A stretch of DNA of 6,497 nt, from the NCBI GenBank assembly GCA_019247865.1, contig JAFBAJ010000257.1, positions 1 to 6,497 on the forward strand, given 5' to 3'. Position 1 is the first letter of the stretch; every line of letters begins with the position of its first letter. Below are positions 5,851 through 6,497 of the stretch, piece by piece. Source of the DNA: Acidobacteriota bacterium. Its GTDB lineage: Bacteria; Acidobacteriota; Blastocatellia; Pyrinomonadales; Pyrinomonadaceae. The position numbers were made by a program, and so were the translations under genes. The notes below the pieces were generated by a model. It worked only from the letters and a program-made list of their open reading frames with translations. It ran no database searches and was not told where the DNA came from.

Positions 5851-6497
5851 ATGAGAACCAAACCTACTGCCCCCTTCTCAGGTGCCGGAGAATTTCTAAA
5901 GTCCAATACGTCCTTGCTGGTCTGGCTCTTCTTCCTCACGATCGGCGGCGGATTGCTGGCCCTCTATTATGCCCGGCTCGGTTATTTACCCGACATCGAA
6001 TGGCGTTTCTCTTTAGTGTACCTCGCCGCTTTATCTTTCATCGGCGGCGCTTACGGAATCCTGCAACTGCTCACAGTTTTCCTGCCGGGATTTATCTGGG
6101 CCGAAGTGTTGATCTGCGACACTCAAATTATCGGGGTGTTTTGCTATCAGGAAAGAGATGGGCGTGAGCCATCCATCTACAGGATTTTCAGGTATCTCGG
6201 AATCCCGTTCGGCTTGAGCCTCCTGATCTCTCATGTCATTCTTCCATACGGAATATGGCCGTACGTCGGCGCGACGATCATTCTGCTGGCGTGCGTTTCC
6301 GTGTATATCCGTTTCAAGTTTTCTCAGTTCCTCGTCAAACGGGGAAAGGAGCAACCGATCGGGCGTGGCAAGAAGCAGCGACAAAGGGAGTGCACGAATC
6401 GGCTCTGGAAATATGTTTTCTGGTTTGATCTCTCAGTCTTACTGAGTCAGGTCTCACTGCTGTTGATCTATTACATCACGTCAGAGCCCAGAGGCCG
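5851..6497 (+). CDS. Multi-pass membrane protein, 3' end outside window
   Basis: A frame starting at ATG 5851 stays open to the window edge (215 codons, no stop), beginning MRTKPTAPFSGAGEFLKSN. AGAGG at 5837-5841, nine bases upstream, serves as ribosome-binding site and supports this start. Predicted membrane helices lie at about residues 21-41, 54-78, 115-131, 136-155 and 188-210. A charged segment (163-184, rich in Lys/Arg/Gln) lies between the last two and is probably cytoplasmic. I recognise no family and no catalytic motif. Judged by eye its GC content is about 50-55%, below the 60% or more of the other genes, and it uses TTA, AGA, AGG and ATA codons more freely; this could reflect transfer or simply membrane-protein composition. 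It has its own promoter and is unlikely to belong to the copper operon. Confidence 0.8.
   Translation, partial: MRTKPTAPFSGAGEFLKSNTSLLVWLFFLTIGGGLLALYYARLGYLPDIEWRFSLVYLAALSFIGGAYGILQLLTVFLPGFIWAEVLICDTQIIGVFCYQERDGREPSIYRIFRYLGIPFGLSLLISHVILPYGIWPYVGATIILLACVSVYIRFKFSQFLVKRGKEQPIGRGKKQRQRECTNRLWKYVFWFDLSVLLSQVSLLLIYYITSEPRG

Noticed and set aside
5787..6167. Plus-strand 126-codon open frame at the start of the last gene
   Set aside because: It is in a different frame from the membrane protein that begins at 5851, its start codon lies inside the promoter, and it has no ribosome-binding site. The 5851 frame has a better start and membrane-helix pattern.

Overview
The window reads like a piece of a GC-rich Gram-negative soil or sediment bacterium. 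The most likely source is an Acidobacteriota member, class Blastocatellia/Pyrinomonadaceae type. That is an inference from three things: the 45-residue 'DFDGD..(S/A)VFRP..GTWYIL' secreted repeats, an outer-membrane beta-barrel of DUF5777 type, and long fold-back intergenic repeats built on CGCAGAG. No rRNA, tRNA, CRISPR array or transposase gene was seen.

Layout. (1) 57-2210, minus strand: a 717-residue single-pass membrane protein with a large cytoplasmic part and a C-terminal alpha/beta domain beyond a disordered linker. Its function is unknown. Positions 1-56 lie beyond its stop codon and hold nothing I can call. (2) 2211-2719: a divergent intergenic region with a candidate promoter on each side, a 180-bp imperfect fold-back repeat, and a second cluster of short stem-loops just before the plus-strand promoter. 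(3) 2720-4222 and 4247-5704, plus strand, 24 bp apart and each with a good Shine-Dalgarno: a two-gene operon. The first gene encodes an exported protein with a plastocyanin-like type 1 copper domain followed by six exact 45-residue FG-GAP/VCBS-like repeats. The second encodes an exported CuA-type cupredoxin domain fused to a DUF5777 outer-membrane beta-barrel. (4) 5705-5776: a near-perfect 24-bp stem hairpin after the operon. (5) 5787-5815: a good sigma-70-type promoter with a perfect TTGACA. (6) 5851-6497 (runs off the window): the start of an unrecognised multi-pass membrane protein in noticeably lower-GC DNA.

How the genes may work together. The two operon proteins each carry a complete but different copper electron-transfer site (mononuclear type 1 in one, binuclear CuA in the other), and one of them is built onto an outer-membrane barrel. 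The simplest hypothesis is a copper-based electron-transfer or copper-handling module at the outer membrane, with the blue-copper/repeat protein as soluble or surface partner. I know of no characterised system with this architecture. It is the main item of interest here, but the function is inferred from domain content only. The flanking genes (57-2210 and 5851 onward) have their own promoters and no visible link to copper.
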